Of a stretch of DNA of 24,642 nucleotides, positions 7,383 to 16,487 are shown in pieces. A program made the position numbers and the translations under genes. Location of the stretch: NCBI GenBank assembly GCA_964630455.1, contig CAZVVA010000027.1, forward strand, positions 1 through 24,642, in the 5' to 3' direction. Position 1 is the first letter of the stretch, and the number at the start of each line of letters is the position of its first letter. The notes beneath the pieces are model-generated. The model had not been told where the DNA came from. It did no database searches and saw only the letters and a program-made list of their open reading frames with translations. The stretch comes from JAUWMI01 sp964630455 (GTDB taxonomy: Bacteria > Sumerlaeota > Sumerlaeia > MWCT01 > JAUWMI01).

Positions 7383-8378
7383 TCACTCGGCAGCCGGCCG
7401 AAGGAGTTGTCCAGACCAGCCAGTGTCAATTTGCCGAAGAAGTTCCGGATACGCTGTCTTCATCCGGTGTTCGGCCTGGTGGATGTCACGACAGCCATCG
7501 AGACCAGCAGCTTCGCAATTGATCGCTGCAACAGAGCTGGCCAGCAGCAAGGCCTTTAGCGGATGCTGGAGAGTGAAGAGCCCTCTGAGGAATCCAGCAG
7601 AAAATGCATCGCCGCATCCTGTTGAGTCTGCCATTTGCTGCACCGGGGCTACAGGAACTGTCAACCCGTAGCATTCACCGCCAGTCTTGTAGACGAGCAT
7701 TGATCCGCGCGAGCCGAGGGTAAGCACCGCATACGTGGCTCCGGCATCCACGATCCGCAACAGTGCCTCATGGTAATCAGCTTCAGAGTTCAGCTGCTGA
7801 CCCATCATAAGGCATAGTTCTTCTTCATTGCACTGCAGGCCATTCACACACCCAACCCACTCCTCCCACGATTCGAGCGGCTTTGGCCGTAAATGACCAT
7901 CTGTATCCACGAAGCGCGGCAGGTTGTGGACGTCGAGAAAGAGAAATGCCCGCGAGTGACGGCGCACCTGTTGCAAAGTATCCAGTGCGATTTCCGAGCA
8001 AGAAATAAAATTAGTTAGCATAATATCAGCATCAAGAAACGGACTGAGCTCGTCGAATGTAACAGGCGGAGTGCGCAGGGTCATGCGTTCTTCGCGCCGA
8101 TCCGGGCTTGGGTAGCGCAGGGTATTCTGATTTGTCCCCTCTGGATTGATTCGTATCCCTTGGAGATGAACGTTTGACAGACCCTGGAGATATTGTTCGA
8201 TGATGACAGGGAGGTGATCTCCACCGAGCTTGGATACGGGATGGATCGTAGCGTCACGCCCAAACACTCGCGCCAGCGCAAGGATGTTATAGAGCACACC
8301 GCCGAAGCTCTCTTTCCGCTCGCCCTTGTATGGAAAGATTTCGTCGTACATCACAGACCCAATCACACATATTTTCAT
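7383..8378 (-). CDS. PfkB-family carbohydrate/nucleoside kinase
   Basis: 331 residues of the ribokinase/PfkB fold. Signature 1 is seen as GGVLYNILALARVFG (26-40), and signature 2 as DSTGCGDAFSAGFLRG (251-266), with Asp257 as the expected catalytic base and a GxGD anion hole. It should phosphorylate a sugar or nucleoside hydroxyl with ATP. The substrate is not evident: the N-terminus (KICVIGSVMYDEIFP) does not follow fructokinase, ribokinase or adenosine kinase closely. AAGGAGAGG just before the ATG supports this start. It is the second gene after the ROK kinase on the same strand (101 bp gap), so two sugar kinases may be co-transcribed. The small palindrome at 8390-8404 abuts its ribosome site. 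Confidence 0.9.
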   Translation of the reverse strand: MKICVIGSVMYDEIFPYKGERKESFGGVLYNILALARVFGRDATIHPVSKLGGDHLPVIIEQYLQGLSNVHLQGIRINPEGTNQNTLRYPSPDRREERMTLRTPPVTFDELSPFLDADIMLTNFISCSEIALDTLQQVRRHSRAFLFLDVHNLPRFVDTDGHLRPKPLESWEEWVGCVNGLQCNEEELCLMMGQQLNSEADYHEALLRIVDAGATYAVLTLGSRGSMLVYKTGGECYGLTVPVAPVQQMADSTGCGDAFSAGFLRGLFTLQHPLKALLLASSVAAINCEAAGLDGCRDIHQAEHRMKTAYPELLRQIDTGWSGQLLRPAAE

Positions 8379-8389
8379 GCGCCTCTCCT

Positions 8390-8404
8390 TGATGTGTTAC
8401 ATCA
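8390..8404. promoter_or_regulatory. palindrome abutting the PfkB kinase ribosome site
   Basis: TGATGT-GTT-ACATCA (8390-8404) is a perfect 6-bp inverted repeat with a 3-bp centre, directly upstream of the AAGGAGAGG ribosome site of the PfkB kinase gene. It could be an operator or a small mRNA hairpin controlling translation. No regulator is identifiable. Confidence 0.35.
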
Positions 8405-8479
8405 GGATATCATATTAGTACCTTTTCCAGTTTGTTTTGGAGGATAACGTCAGCCCAGTGCCGGCGCTACATCCTCTTA

Positions 8480-9487
8480 TTACCCATGGTTTTTCTGAGT
8501 GGGCGTCTCAAGAGCCAGATGCTGAAGTAAAATTCCTGCGGCACCGATGACGCCAGCATCGCCACCAAGCTGGGCCGGCACGATCTTAGCAGTCTGGGCA
8601 GGCTCTTCAAACGCGCGGCGATGCACCTCCTCGCGCGTAGGGCTGAACAGATGCTCCCCTGCTTGGATCACTCCACCGCTGATCACAATCATTTCGGGAT
8701 TCAGGGTGTTGACTATGTTTGCAATCCCCACACCGAGCAATCGTCCGGTCTCTTCAAAGATTTCGCAGGCCAATGCATCATCCTGCTCAAGTGCCTCATA
8801 GACGATCTTCGAAGTTAGCCGGTTGAGATCTCCTTCCACCATGTTGTTGATTATGGTATCGCGTCCTTGGCGGATTGCCTCAATCGTTCTCCGCACAATG
8901 CCGGTGGCTGACACGTATGTCTCCAGACACCCGCTATTTCCGCACTTGCACTGATACCCGTTATAGTCAATCGTACAGTGTCCCACTTCGCCAGCCGTAT
9001 CATCTGGGCCATGGAGCAGCTTGCCGTCCATGATGATGCCGCCTCCAACACCAGTTCCCAGAGTAAAAACCACCAGATTGTCCACACCTTTACCCGCGCC
9101 AGCCCATTTCTCTCCGTATGCTGCGGCATTCGCATCGTTGTCGAGCACTACCGGTACGTGGAACTCGTCTTTAATCATTTTGCGAAGTGGCACGTTATGC
9201 CATCCATGGAGATTAGCGGGATTGATCACAATGCCGGTGCGTGTATTCAAAGGGCCGGGCGAGCCAATTCCGATCCCGCTGATCTGCTGCAGAGAAAGCT
9301 GCGCCTTGCTCAAGACCTCGCGGATGCACTGCTTGATGTTTGCAACTACCCGCTCCACGCCTTGCGGCACTTCAGTTGGCCGCTTGTGCTTTTCTATGAT
9401 GCGAGCCTCTGCCATTACAGCCGCACAAACAATGTTCGTTCCTCCCAGATCCACCCCTATGGCCGGCTGATCCAGGTGTGATTGCAT
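8480..9487 (-). CDS. ROK-family sugar kinase, probable glucokinase
   Basis: 335 residues. ROK proteins with this layout are ATP-dependent sugar kinases, most often glucokinases, which commit glucose to glycolysis as glucose 6-phosphate. The phosphate-1 motif is VDLGGTNI (12-19), the catalytic Asp is D118 in LDNDANAA (115-122), the second nucleotide loop is GTGVGGGI (144-151), and EVGH (167-170) is followed by the ROK zinc motif CKCGNSGC (180-187). There is no N-terminal DNA-binding helix-turn-helix, so it is an enzyme and not a ROK repressor. TTAGGAG and a nearer GAGGT precede the ATG. Upstream are a LacI-type palindrome (9508-9521) and a 10-bp-stem hairpin (9548-9578). Other hexose or N-acetylhexosamine substrates remain possible. 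Confidence 0.92.
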   Translation of the reverse strand: MQSHLDQPAIGVDLGGTNIVCAAVMAEARIIEKHKRPTEVPQGVERVVANIKQCIREVLSKAQLSLQQISGIGIGSPGPLNTRTGIVINPANLHGWHNVPLRKMIKDEFHVPVVLDNDANAAAYGEKWAGAGKGVDNLVVFTLGTGVGGGIIMDGKLLHGPDDTAGEVGHCTIDYNGYQCKCGNSGCLETYVSATGIVRRTIEAIRQGRDTIINNMVEGDLNRLTSKIVYEALEQDDALACEIFEETGRLLGVGIANIVNTLNPEMIVISGGVIQAGEHLFSPTREEVHRRAFEEPAQTAKIVPAQLGGDAGVIGAAGILLQHLALETPTQKNHG

Positions 9488-9507
9488 ACCTCGTTTCTCC
9501 TAATAAA

Positions 9508-9521
9508 TTAAACGTTTCAAT
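9508..9521. promoter_or_regulatory. possible LacI-family operator upstream of ROK kinase
   Basis: On the minus strand TTGAAACGTTTAA contains the palindromic core AAACGTTT (9510-9517), with a central CG as in many LacI/GalR operators. It lies about 20 bases before the ROK kinase ATG, directly upstream of its ribosome site. A TTTAAT that could serve as a -10 overlaps it. No LacI-type regulator is present in the window. Confidence 0.3.
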
Positions 9522-9838
9522 ACCTTAGCCAATAACGCTCTCGTTGTAGGCCATCTTTAGTGCACATGAAGATGGCCTTCGTTCCCAGGTTTCAACATGT
9601 GTACATGACGAGCCTTTGAACTGACTAGCCGTGCAGAAACGACAGTAGCATTAATAAGGCATAGCTGCAAAGTCAAGGAAAAACCCGGAACACCGGCACT
9701 GTCGAAACAGCACTTTGTTGCATAGAGGTGAACGACAATGGCCAGGAATCATACCGGGAGGATAATACAGCGACTCATTCAGAAGAAAGCAATCAGTGGC
9801 GCAGAAAAGACGCAGAGGAACAGCATCTGCTTGCGGGG
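9522..9838. other. spacer between response regulator and ROK kinase
   Basis: No coding region seen. The main structure is a hairpin at 9548-9578: AGGCCATCTT pairs perfectly with AAGATGGCCT around an 11-nt loop, with no T-run on either strand. A short CATGT-GT-ACATG repeat lies near 9597. The rest shows nothing I can identify, and I see no good terminator for the response regulator gene. Confidence 0.5.
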
Positions 9839-10189
9839 CTACCGGGTATTTTTCTTAAACTGCTCGAGATCAAGACCTAGTTTCTCGATTTTTTCATAAA
9901 GATTGCGGCGGCTCATACCGGAGATGCGTGCAGCCTCGGTAATGTTTCCTTCTGCTTGACGCAGCAATTCCGTTATGTACTCGGTCTCAAACTGTTGGCG
10001 TGCCGATTTATATTCAATGCTTGGCACTGGCTCGCGGATGCTTGGTGGCGCCATGGGCAACTCTTTTGTTAACGGCTGCAGATCAGCGGGAATATCTTCG
10101 GCGCCGATAGATTGCTTTTCAACCAGAACGCTCAGGCGCTCGAGGATATTTTCGAGTTCGCGGACATTTCCTGGCCAAGGGTATCGTGT
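9839..10189 (-). pseudogene. detached C-terminal part of the sigma-54 response regulator
   Basis: This stretch continues the upstream regulator in the same reading frame after an in-frame TAG (10190-10192). The first codons give TRYPWPGNVRELENILERL, the conserved end of the sigma-54 AAA+ domain, and it ends with a Fis-type helix-turn-helix, GNITEAARISGMSRRNLYEK. The frame is open to its own TAG stop at 9839-9841. An internal ATG at 10060 could start a 73-residue DNA-binding fragment, but it has no ribosome site. The simplest reading is one gene of roughly 480 residues, interrupted either by a real nonsense mutation or by a base-calling error near the assembly gap. Confidence 0.8.
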
Positions 10190-11260
<1,071 letters not shown>

Positions 11261-11455
11261 TCCATAAAAAGGATATTTGAATGACTTTTTCTATTGTTGT
11301 TTACTTACTGGGCCGTCAAAAGTCAAGGAAGATGCGTCAGCTGGCACGAGATGGGTAGCTGATATAACCGTTAAATTAACTGCGTGCCGAGGACCAAGGA
11401 ACTCCCCGAATCTCGTCGTTTTTGGACTACAAGAGGTTTGGAGCTAAGCACCTTA

Positions 11456-12640
11456 TCAGCATGCAGCACCGTACTTCATTTGCCACACTTTGCGATAGGC
11501 AGCCACTGTCTCTTCTGCACGCCGCTGTTCTGCGAAACGGGTTTCTGCAATTCGTCTGCTGCGCGTGCCCATTTGCGCAGCCAGCGTTTTATTCTCAAGT
11601 ACGGTGATTAATGCCTGGGCTAGACCATGGACATCGCCTTGGTCAACGAGCAAACCGTTTTTGGTATGTTCAATCGTCTCAGGCACTGCCCCACGCTTCA
11701 CTCCGATCACGGGCTTCCCGGAAGCCATTGCCTCCAGAAGAGCACGGCAGCTGCCATCAGTGCCAAGGCCAAGAAAAAGCGAAACGTCCATAGCAGCGTA
11801 ACACTGCGGGAGATCATCGCTTCTATAGCCCGCCATGATTACCTGTTTGCCAAAGGGGAGTTCACGGAGCTGTGCCTGAAGCGTCTTTTTCATTTCGCCT
11901 TTGCCTATAATTATGAAGTAGGCATCCGGCAGCTTCTCAAGGACGTGTGGGATGGCCTGCAGCAGCCACTGGTGGCCGCGACCGGCACGGAGCCTTGCCA
12001 CGATGCCGGCAACCGGAGCCATAAGAGGAATTCCCAGTGATCGGCGCAACTCGTTTCCGTCTTTCGCCGGATGAAACCACTCCGAATTTACACCGCCATA
12101 AATCGCAAAAACTTTTTCGTCCAGCAGCCGCAGCTTCTCACTGACCGCAGATTTTGCCTCCTTGCAGATCGTTATAGTCAGATCAGTTTTTCTTGCAAAA
12201 AGCATCCGATGGAATGGATCGTTGTAAGGGAGCTTTGGCCGGTGCAGCGTGCGCACCAGGATGTACGGGTGGGTGATCTTTCTTGCAGCCAGAGCTGCAA
12301 GCCAGTGATCGTGAAATAGATGGCAGTGAATGATGTTAATCGTTTGTTGGCGAAGAAACGTCCTGAGAGTTTTGAGATCTGCAAGTAGATGAAGCGGATT
12401 GAGGCGACGATTGAGATACAGCGCAGTGAGAACGTCTACACCCCTTTCGCGGGCCTTTTGTTCAAAGGATTTTCCAGGAACGCACGCCAACCACACCTGA
12501 TGGCCGAGATGTCTCTGCGAGTGAGCCAGGCTGATGGCAGGGTCTGCCTCGCCGGTCCAGCGTTCGCTACTGGCCAGGTGAAGGATGCGAAAATGCGAAT
12601 TAAACTGCTTGGCCGCGGGTTGATCGTCTCGCTCGTACAT
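11456..12640 (-). CDS. GT4-type glycosyltransferase
   Basis: 394 residues with a GT-B fold. The N-terminal half begins FRILHLASSERWTGEA (17-32), the acceptor-side loop of GT4 enzymes. The C-terminal half has the usual VAGIVARLRAGRGHQWLLQA nucleotide-sugar region and the donor-binding block TDGSCRALLEAMASGKPVI. In that block the usual E-x7-E is D-x7-E, a conservative change. It should transfer a sugar from a nucleotide-sugar to a lipid or surface glycan in the cytoplasm. Donor and acceptor are unknown. It is 74 bp downstream of the YfhO-like gene on the same strand, which suggests a shared surface-glycan role. The start is moderately certain: AAAGG lies very close to the ATG. Confidence 0.9.
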   Translation of the reverse strand: MYERDDQPAAKQFNSHFRILHLASSERWTGEADPAISLAHSQRHLGHQVWLACVPGKSFEQKARERGVDVLTALYLNRRLNPLHLLADLKTLRTFLRQQTINIIHCHLFHDHWLAALAARKITHPYILVRTLHRPKLPYNDPFHRMLFARKTDLTITICKEAKSAVSEKLRLLDEKVFAIYGGVNSEWFHPAKDGNELRRSLGIPLMAPVAGIVARLRAGRGHQWLLQAIPHVLEKLPDAYFIIIGKGEMKKTLQAQLRELPFGKQVIMAGYRSDDLPQCYAAMDVSLFLGLGTDGSCRALLEAMASGKPVIGVKRGAVPETIEHTKNGLLVDQGDVHGLAQALITVLENKTLAAQMGTRSRRIAETRFAEQRRAEETVAAYRKVWQMKYGAAC

Positions 12641-12714
12641 ACCTTTACTTTCTATTATTTATGTAGCCGATAAATCAAGGAATTTTTCTCTTCAAGACGT
12701 TCCGCAGAAAATTG

Positions 12715-15576
12715 TCACAAACGCCTAGTATTCATAACCAGGTATCCCACCAGAATAAGCAGAGTAATTCCGCTTAGCGCTGCTCCCAGCTTTACGCTCA
12801 ATGGGGCAAATCGCAATTCCACCATATGGCGGCCCGGTGGCACGAATAGGCCGGTAAGCACTGCGTTCGTGCGGTGTGTTTGTACTCGCCTTCCGTCAAC
12901 GTATGCACCCCAGCCGGGATAGTACTGCTGGCTGAGAACCAGAAACCCTGGCCCGGGCGTCTCAGTTTCAAGAACGATCTTTTGTGGATGCCGCATAAGA
13001 AGCGTAACTGTTCCGGTAGTTAAATCTTTGGTAAAGTGACGTCCCTCGAGCACACCAGCAGTCACAACGGCTTGCGTATGAGGATTGAAAAAGCCACTCG
13101 TGTTAAAAAAGATAGCTTTAGCATCGTTAACGCCCTTTGCTGGTATCACTTCTTTGACCATATAGGCATAGGGACAGACGTTGCGATTTTCATAGATGGA
13201 GATCGAATCCGGTCCCTCAAAGACTTTTCTATAGACAGGAATCTGAGAACACATTACCTCCGGGCTCTCGATACGGCCGCTAAAGAGCGGTTTTGAAGGA
13301 AGAAGCCAAAGGCGCACGTTTCGGACATGGAGAGGAAAGGTGGAAAAGGTGTAAAATCGCAACAATGCACTCGTAGGAGCGTCTTCTGAATTTAAGTATG
13401 CCTGGTAGTGCTTCTTTTTCTGGTCAATGACAAAAATATGTTTCTGAGCCTCCGTGTTGTATCCCGGGCCATGGAAGTCACACCAAAGAAGTGTTCGCTC
13501 GTAAGGTGAAGCGAGCGTGAGCGCTTCAATCTCGATGCGGTAGGTTGTGTAAGGCCTGAGGCGTACGTTCTGCCGTATGATGTCAGGTAAGCCGTGGCCA
13601 GGTGCCTGGAGGAGGTACTCGTTGCCAGGTTGCTCTTTTAAGTGTCGTTCCCAGGCGGAGAGGGCGATGGGAAGCTTACAGGTCGAGGCGTAGTCAGCGT
13701 GGCGCAGAGGATTCCAGCTGAGCGTTCCCTCGATCAGCGAATTCGTGGTCTTATCCGATACGAGATATTTGACGTTCAGCAGGGAAAGGATGGTGTTGTT
13801 TTGGACGAGCAGACGCGGTTTCAAGCTGAGCCCAAAGGCATGCAGCCAGGTCAGCTCATAAAAATCCGACAGGACAAGCGGGTTGAGGCTGTTTAAGAAC
13901 GCTATGCGGACAATCTGATTCGTTTTGGGATAGGGAACCAGACTGAGGTCGGCCTCAGGGGCAAAAGTCAGAAATGCACGGCCCGGTCCTGCGCCATCCT
14001 TTGCAACCGAATCAAAAAAATGCACAACTGGATTTATGTCTCTTTTCTGGAACAGCCATTGTACATCGCGGCTGCCTGATTCGTAGAAGCGCGCAAACAG
14101 AAAGAGGTCGCATCCAAGCAGCACCACAATGGCAATCCCCACTCTTCCCACCCGTTTGGCCCGAAGCATAGCCAGTACCAGCAAGAGATTCCCCAGAATT
14201 AAAAGCAGTGGGATAAAGATCGCCGGTTGTGTCAAAAAGGATGCACCGGCTATTCCTTTCTCCGCGCTCACTCTTGCAAGGGACGGAAGCAATAAGCCAC
14301 CGCCCAGCAGTCGAATGACCAGCGTCTTTTTAAACAGGATTAATAACGATACGACCAGACTAAAGCCTGTGATTAAGGCCACCATACGTGCCATGCGCCG
14401 CTGTTTTGCCTGCGTAAGGCATGGGGAGAGTATGGAATTCAGTCCCATAGCTCCGATAAGTGAAATGGCAAAGAGCGGGATGAAAAGATACCGCGCATGG
14501 CCACGGAGACCTTTGTAAATCGGGATATGATAAAGCAATCGCGACAAGGGTGTATCTCCTCCAATTGCAAGAACCATCGCGATAATACCTGCAGCCACCC
14601 AGAACCGCCTGTGCCCTGCGGGCCCGGCCCGAATGATCATTGCGAATACCAAAAAAATCAGCGGCGCAATCCCGCAATACGGTATTACTTCATGTTGGAA
14701 CCATGGCCCGCCCCAGTAGGGAATCTTATAAAGCGTATTCGTGTTTTCCGTTCCATAGAAGTACGGGAAAACAAAGCTGACAATGTTATGCGGACTGAAA
14801 TTATAGCTGATGAAGAGCTGGTAATGGAATGCCCCTCGATCAGAGACAGAAAAAAGCTCCGCCGCCGGAACGATAATAATCGCAGCAAGCCCGACACCCA
14901 GGAGTAACAGGATCACGCCTTTGCCCAGGACCCGCAAAACCGGCTTGTGCTTGAGTGCGAACCAGAGGATGTAGAAAAGAAAAACCAGGGTCGAGTACAC
15001 ACTGACCTGTGGATATCCCGCGAGAAATTGTAAGGCATATGCCGCAGCCCCTCCAGCCAGATAACCCGGATGTGAGCACCGACGCCACTTTTCAAGGAAA
15101 AAAAGAATCAATGGAAACCAGACAACACTTTCGTGTTCTGCAGTGTGTCGCTTATGGGCTACGAGAAAGCCGCAGAACATGAAAGAAAGCCCGGCGAACA
15201 TTGCAGCCAGGCGTCGCAGCCGTATCGCACGAGCGTAGAAATAGGTGAACAGCCCTGCAAGGCTGTGATGAACAATAGTCATCAGATTGAAGGCGAGTAC
15301 GGGTGCAAGTGCGAGAAAGAAGATGATTGTGAGAGGATATAGAGAACCGTTTTGCGGATCAGCGAGCAAGGGGAATCCGGCAAAGCTATAATTATCCCAG
15401 AGGGGAAGGCATCCCTCGCGCCAGAACTGTGCGGCAAGCACGCGCGGGGGAAGATTAAACGAGATGGCGTCTTCTGTGCTAATAAGCGTGGTTGGTGTGA
15501 GTGCATAGGAAAAGAACACAAATGGAAGGAGAGCAAGGAAAAGGAGGTACGGCAGGTCTTTCCGCGTATATTTCAT
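12715..15576 (-). CDS. YfhO-like polytopic membrane protein (GT-C-like)
   Basis: 953 residues. The first half (about 8-500) contains roughly 12 membrane segments. The long loop after helix 1 has acidic and aromatic residues (STEDAISFNLPP; LPLWDNYSFAGFPLLADPQ), as in YfhO-type and other GT-C glycosyltransferases, which use lipid-linked sugar donors outside the membrane. The C-terminal half is extracytoplasmic, with the family hallmark YYPGWGAYVDG (885-895), a GLFVPPGRHMVELRF stretch and one final membrane segment. YfhO proteins are linked to surface-glycan or teichoic-acid glycosylation. The substrate here is unknown. It lies 86 bp downstream of leuD and 74 bp upstream of the GT4 gene on the same strand. 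The ribosome site is weak. Confidence 0.87.
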   Translation of the reverse strand: MKYTRKDLPYLLFLALLPFVFFSYALTPTTLISTEDAISFNLPPRVLAAQFWREGCLPLWDNYSFAGFPLLADPQNGSLYPLTIIFFLALAPVLAFNLMTIVHHSLAGLFTYFYARAIRLRRLAAMFAGLSFMFCGFLVAHKRHTAEHESVVWFPLILFFLEKWRRCSHPGYLAGGAAAYALQFLAGYPQVSVYSTLVFLFYILWFALKHKPVLRVLGKGVILLLLGVGLAAIIIVPAAELFSVSDRGAFHYQLFISYNFSPHNIVSFVFPYFYGTENTNTLYKIPYWGGPWFQHEVIPYCGIAPLIFLVFAMIIRAGPAGHRRFWVAAGIIAMVLAIGGDTPLSRLLYHIPIYKGLRGHARYLFIPLFAISLIGAMGLNSILSPCLTQAKQRRMARMVALITGFSLVVSLLILFKKTLVIRLLGGGLLLPSLARVSAEKGIAGASFLTQPAIFIPLLLILGNLLLVLAMLRAKRVGRVGIAIVVLLGCDLFLFARFYESGSRDVQWLFQKRDINPVVHFFDSVAKDGAGPGRAFLTFAPEADLSLVPYPKTNQIVRIAFLNSLNPLVLSDFYELTWLHAFGLSLKPRLLVQNNTILSLLNVKYLVSDKTTNSLIEGTLSWNPLRHADYASTCKLPIALSAWERHLKEQPGNEYLLQAPGHGLPDIIRQNVRLRPYTTYRIEIEALTLASPYERTLLWCDFHGPGYNTEAQKHIFVIDQKKKHYQAYLNSEDAPTSALLRFYTFSTFPLHVRNVRLWLLPSKPLFSGRIESPEVMCSQIPVYRKVFEGPDSISIYENRNVCPYAYMVKEVIPAKGVNDAKAIFFNTSGFFNPHTQAVVTAGVLEGRHFTKDLTTGTVTLLMRHPQKIVLETETPGPGFLVLSQQYYPGWGAYVDGRRVQTHRTNAVLTGLFVPPGRHMVELRFAPLSVKLGAALSGITLLILVGYLVMNTRRL

Positions 15577-15662
15577 GACGTCGTTTCAAAGAAGGCCTGT
15601 TTGTGACTGTCACGGACGGGAGATCTCTATCTCGACAGACCGGGCAGCGCCCATATTATGAC

Positions 15663-16163
15663 CTATGACCGGCCTAGCTTTTTCCGCACGTACGGTATAA
15701 GACCTCCGGTCTCAAGAATTGCCATTACTGATTCGGGTAGTGGTGGGAAGCTATACTGAACGCCTTTGTGGGTGATGACTCCCTTGCTGAATTCAATCGT
15801 GAGCTCATCGCCTGCCTCGACTTGATCAACGATCTCGGGACATTGGATGATCGGGAGTCCCAGGTTTATTGCATTACGAAAATATATGCGGGCGAACGAC
15901 TTGGCCACGACCGCGCCAATACCTGCGGCTTTGAGGCATGTAGCCGCTTGCTCGCGCGATGACCCACAGCCGAAGTTTTTCCCCGCCACAATGAGATCGC
16001 CCGTCTGCACTTCCTTAGCAAAACGCGGGTCAGCATCTTCCATAGCATGCTGCGCCATCTCCGCAGGATCAGAAATGGTATACGTATATTTGCCCGGGAA
16101 AATGACGTCCGTATTGACGTCGTCGCCAAACTTCCAGACGCGTCCCTTGATTGTCTCTTTCAT
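15663..16163 (-). CDS. leuD: 3-isopropylmalate dehydratase small subunit
   Basis: 166 residues, the short archaeal-type LeuD/HacB swivel subunit. With LeuC it isomerises 2-isopropylmalate to 3-isopropylmalate in leucine synthesis. The active-site motif GKNFGCGSSREQA (61-73) is intact, and the NTDVIFPGKY N-terminal strand (17-26) and ARIYFRNAINLGLP block are typical. The substrate loop reads YTYT (26-29). Characterised archaeal enzymes have YLVY for isopropylmalate and YLRT for homoaconitate, so this loop does not decide the substrate, though it lacks the Arg used to hold homoaconitate. It is separated from leuC by an unusual 324-bp spacer holding a repeat element. No other leucine genes are in the window. 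Confidence 0.9.
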   Translation of the reverse strand: MKETIKGRVWKFGDDVNTDVIFPGKYTYTISDPAEMAQHAMEDADPRFAKEVQTGDLIVAGKNFGCGSSREQAATCLKAAGIGAVVAKSFARIYFRNAINLGLPIIQCPEIVDQVEAGDELTIEFSKGVITHKGVQYSFPPLPESVMAILETGGLIPYVRKKLGRS

Positions 16164-16487
16164 AACCTGGAGTTCCCTTCTTCTGTAAAAATGCAGCGCT
16201 GTATCTAGCAGTATTTTGGAGTGCGGTAGCGAAACATAGTGTAGCTACCGCTTTGACAGGTGGCAGCGGAACGCAGTGGAACTGCCATCTTCCCTATGTC
16301 ATCACGCTATGAGCCGAAAGTCGATATTGCCGGAATAGGGGTCGAATCTGCGCTTCGACCATTGAAAGCGCAAGCTGCGCTTGCGCACTCCAAAATAATA
16401 TCGAAACAGCATGACCACTGAAGTTTTAAAGCTTAGAAATTTTCGGGTATTTCGGATGTTCAACTGTATTTTTCGCAAAGATCCCGC
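16164..16487. other. leuC-leuD spacer
   Basis: A 324-bp gap between two genes that are usually nearly contiguous. Almost all of it is the structured repeat at 16212-16397. The remaining flanks contain no ORF, ribosome site for another gene, or T-run terminator that I can see, so LeuD may still be made from the same transcript or from a promoter I cannot identify. Confidence 0.7.
16212..16397. repeat. 186-bp MITE-like element with 14-bp terminal inverted repeats
   Basis: The ends TATTTTGGAGTGCG (16212-16225) and CGCACTCCAAAATA (16384-16397) are exact inverted copies. Inside are four hairpins: GCGGTAGC/GCTACCGC (16223-16251), TGGCAG/CTGCCA (16261-16287), GGTCGAA/TTCGACC (16340-16360) and GCGCAAGC/GCTTGCGC (16368-16386). 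The first two are diverged copies of one 25-bp unit (16225-16249 and 16262-16286, 18 of 25 identical) with a compensatory T-A to C-G change in the stem. There is no coding capacity and no clear target-site duplication. Confidence 0.7.

Noticed and set aside
7311..7671. Plus-strand frames near an AGGAGGT-ATG sequence at about 7343-7352
   Set aside because: The ribosome-like sequence is attractive, but the frames are antisense to the PfkB kinase and encode no recognisable protein.
9780..9838. GCAGA/TCTGC stem as terminator of the response regulator
   Set aside because: The stem is only five base pairs with an interrupted T-run; not strong enough to call.
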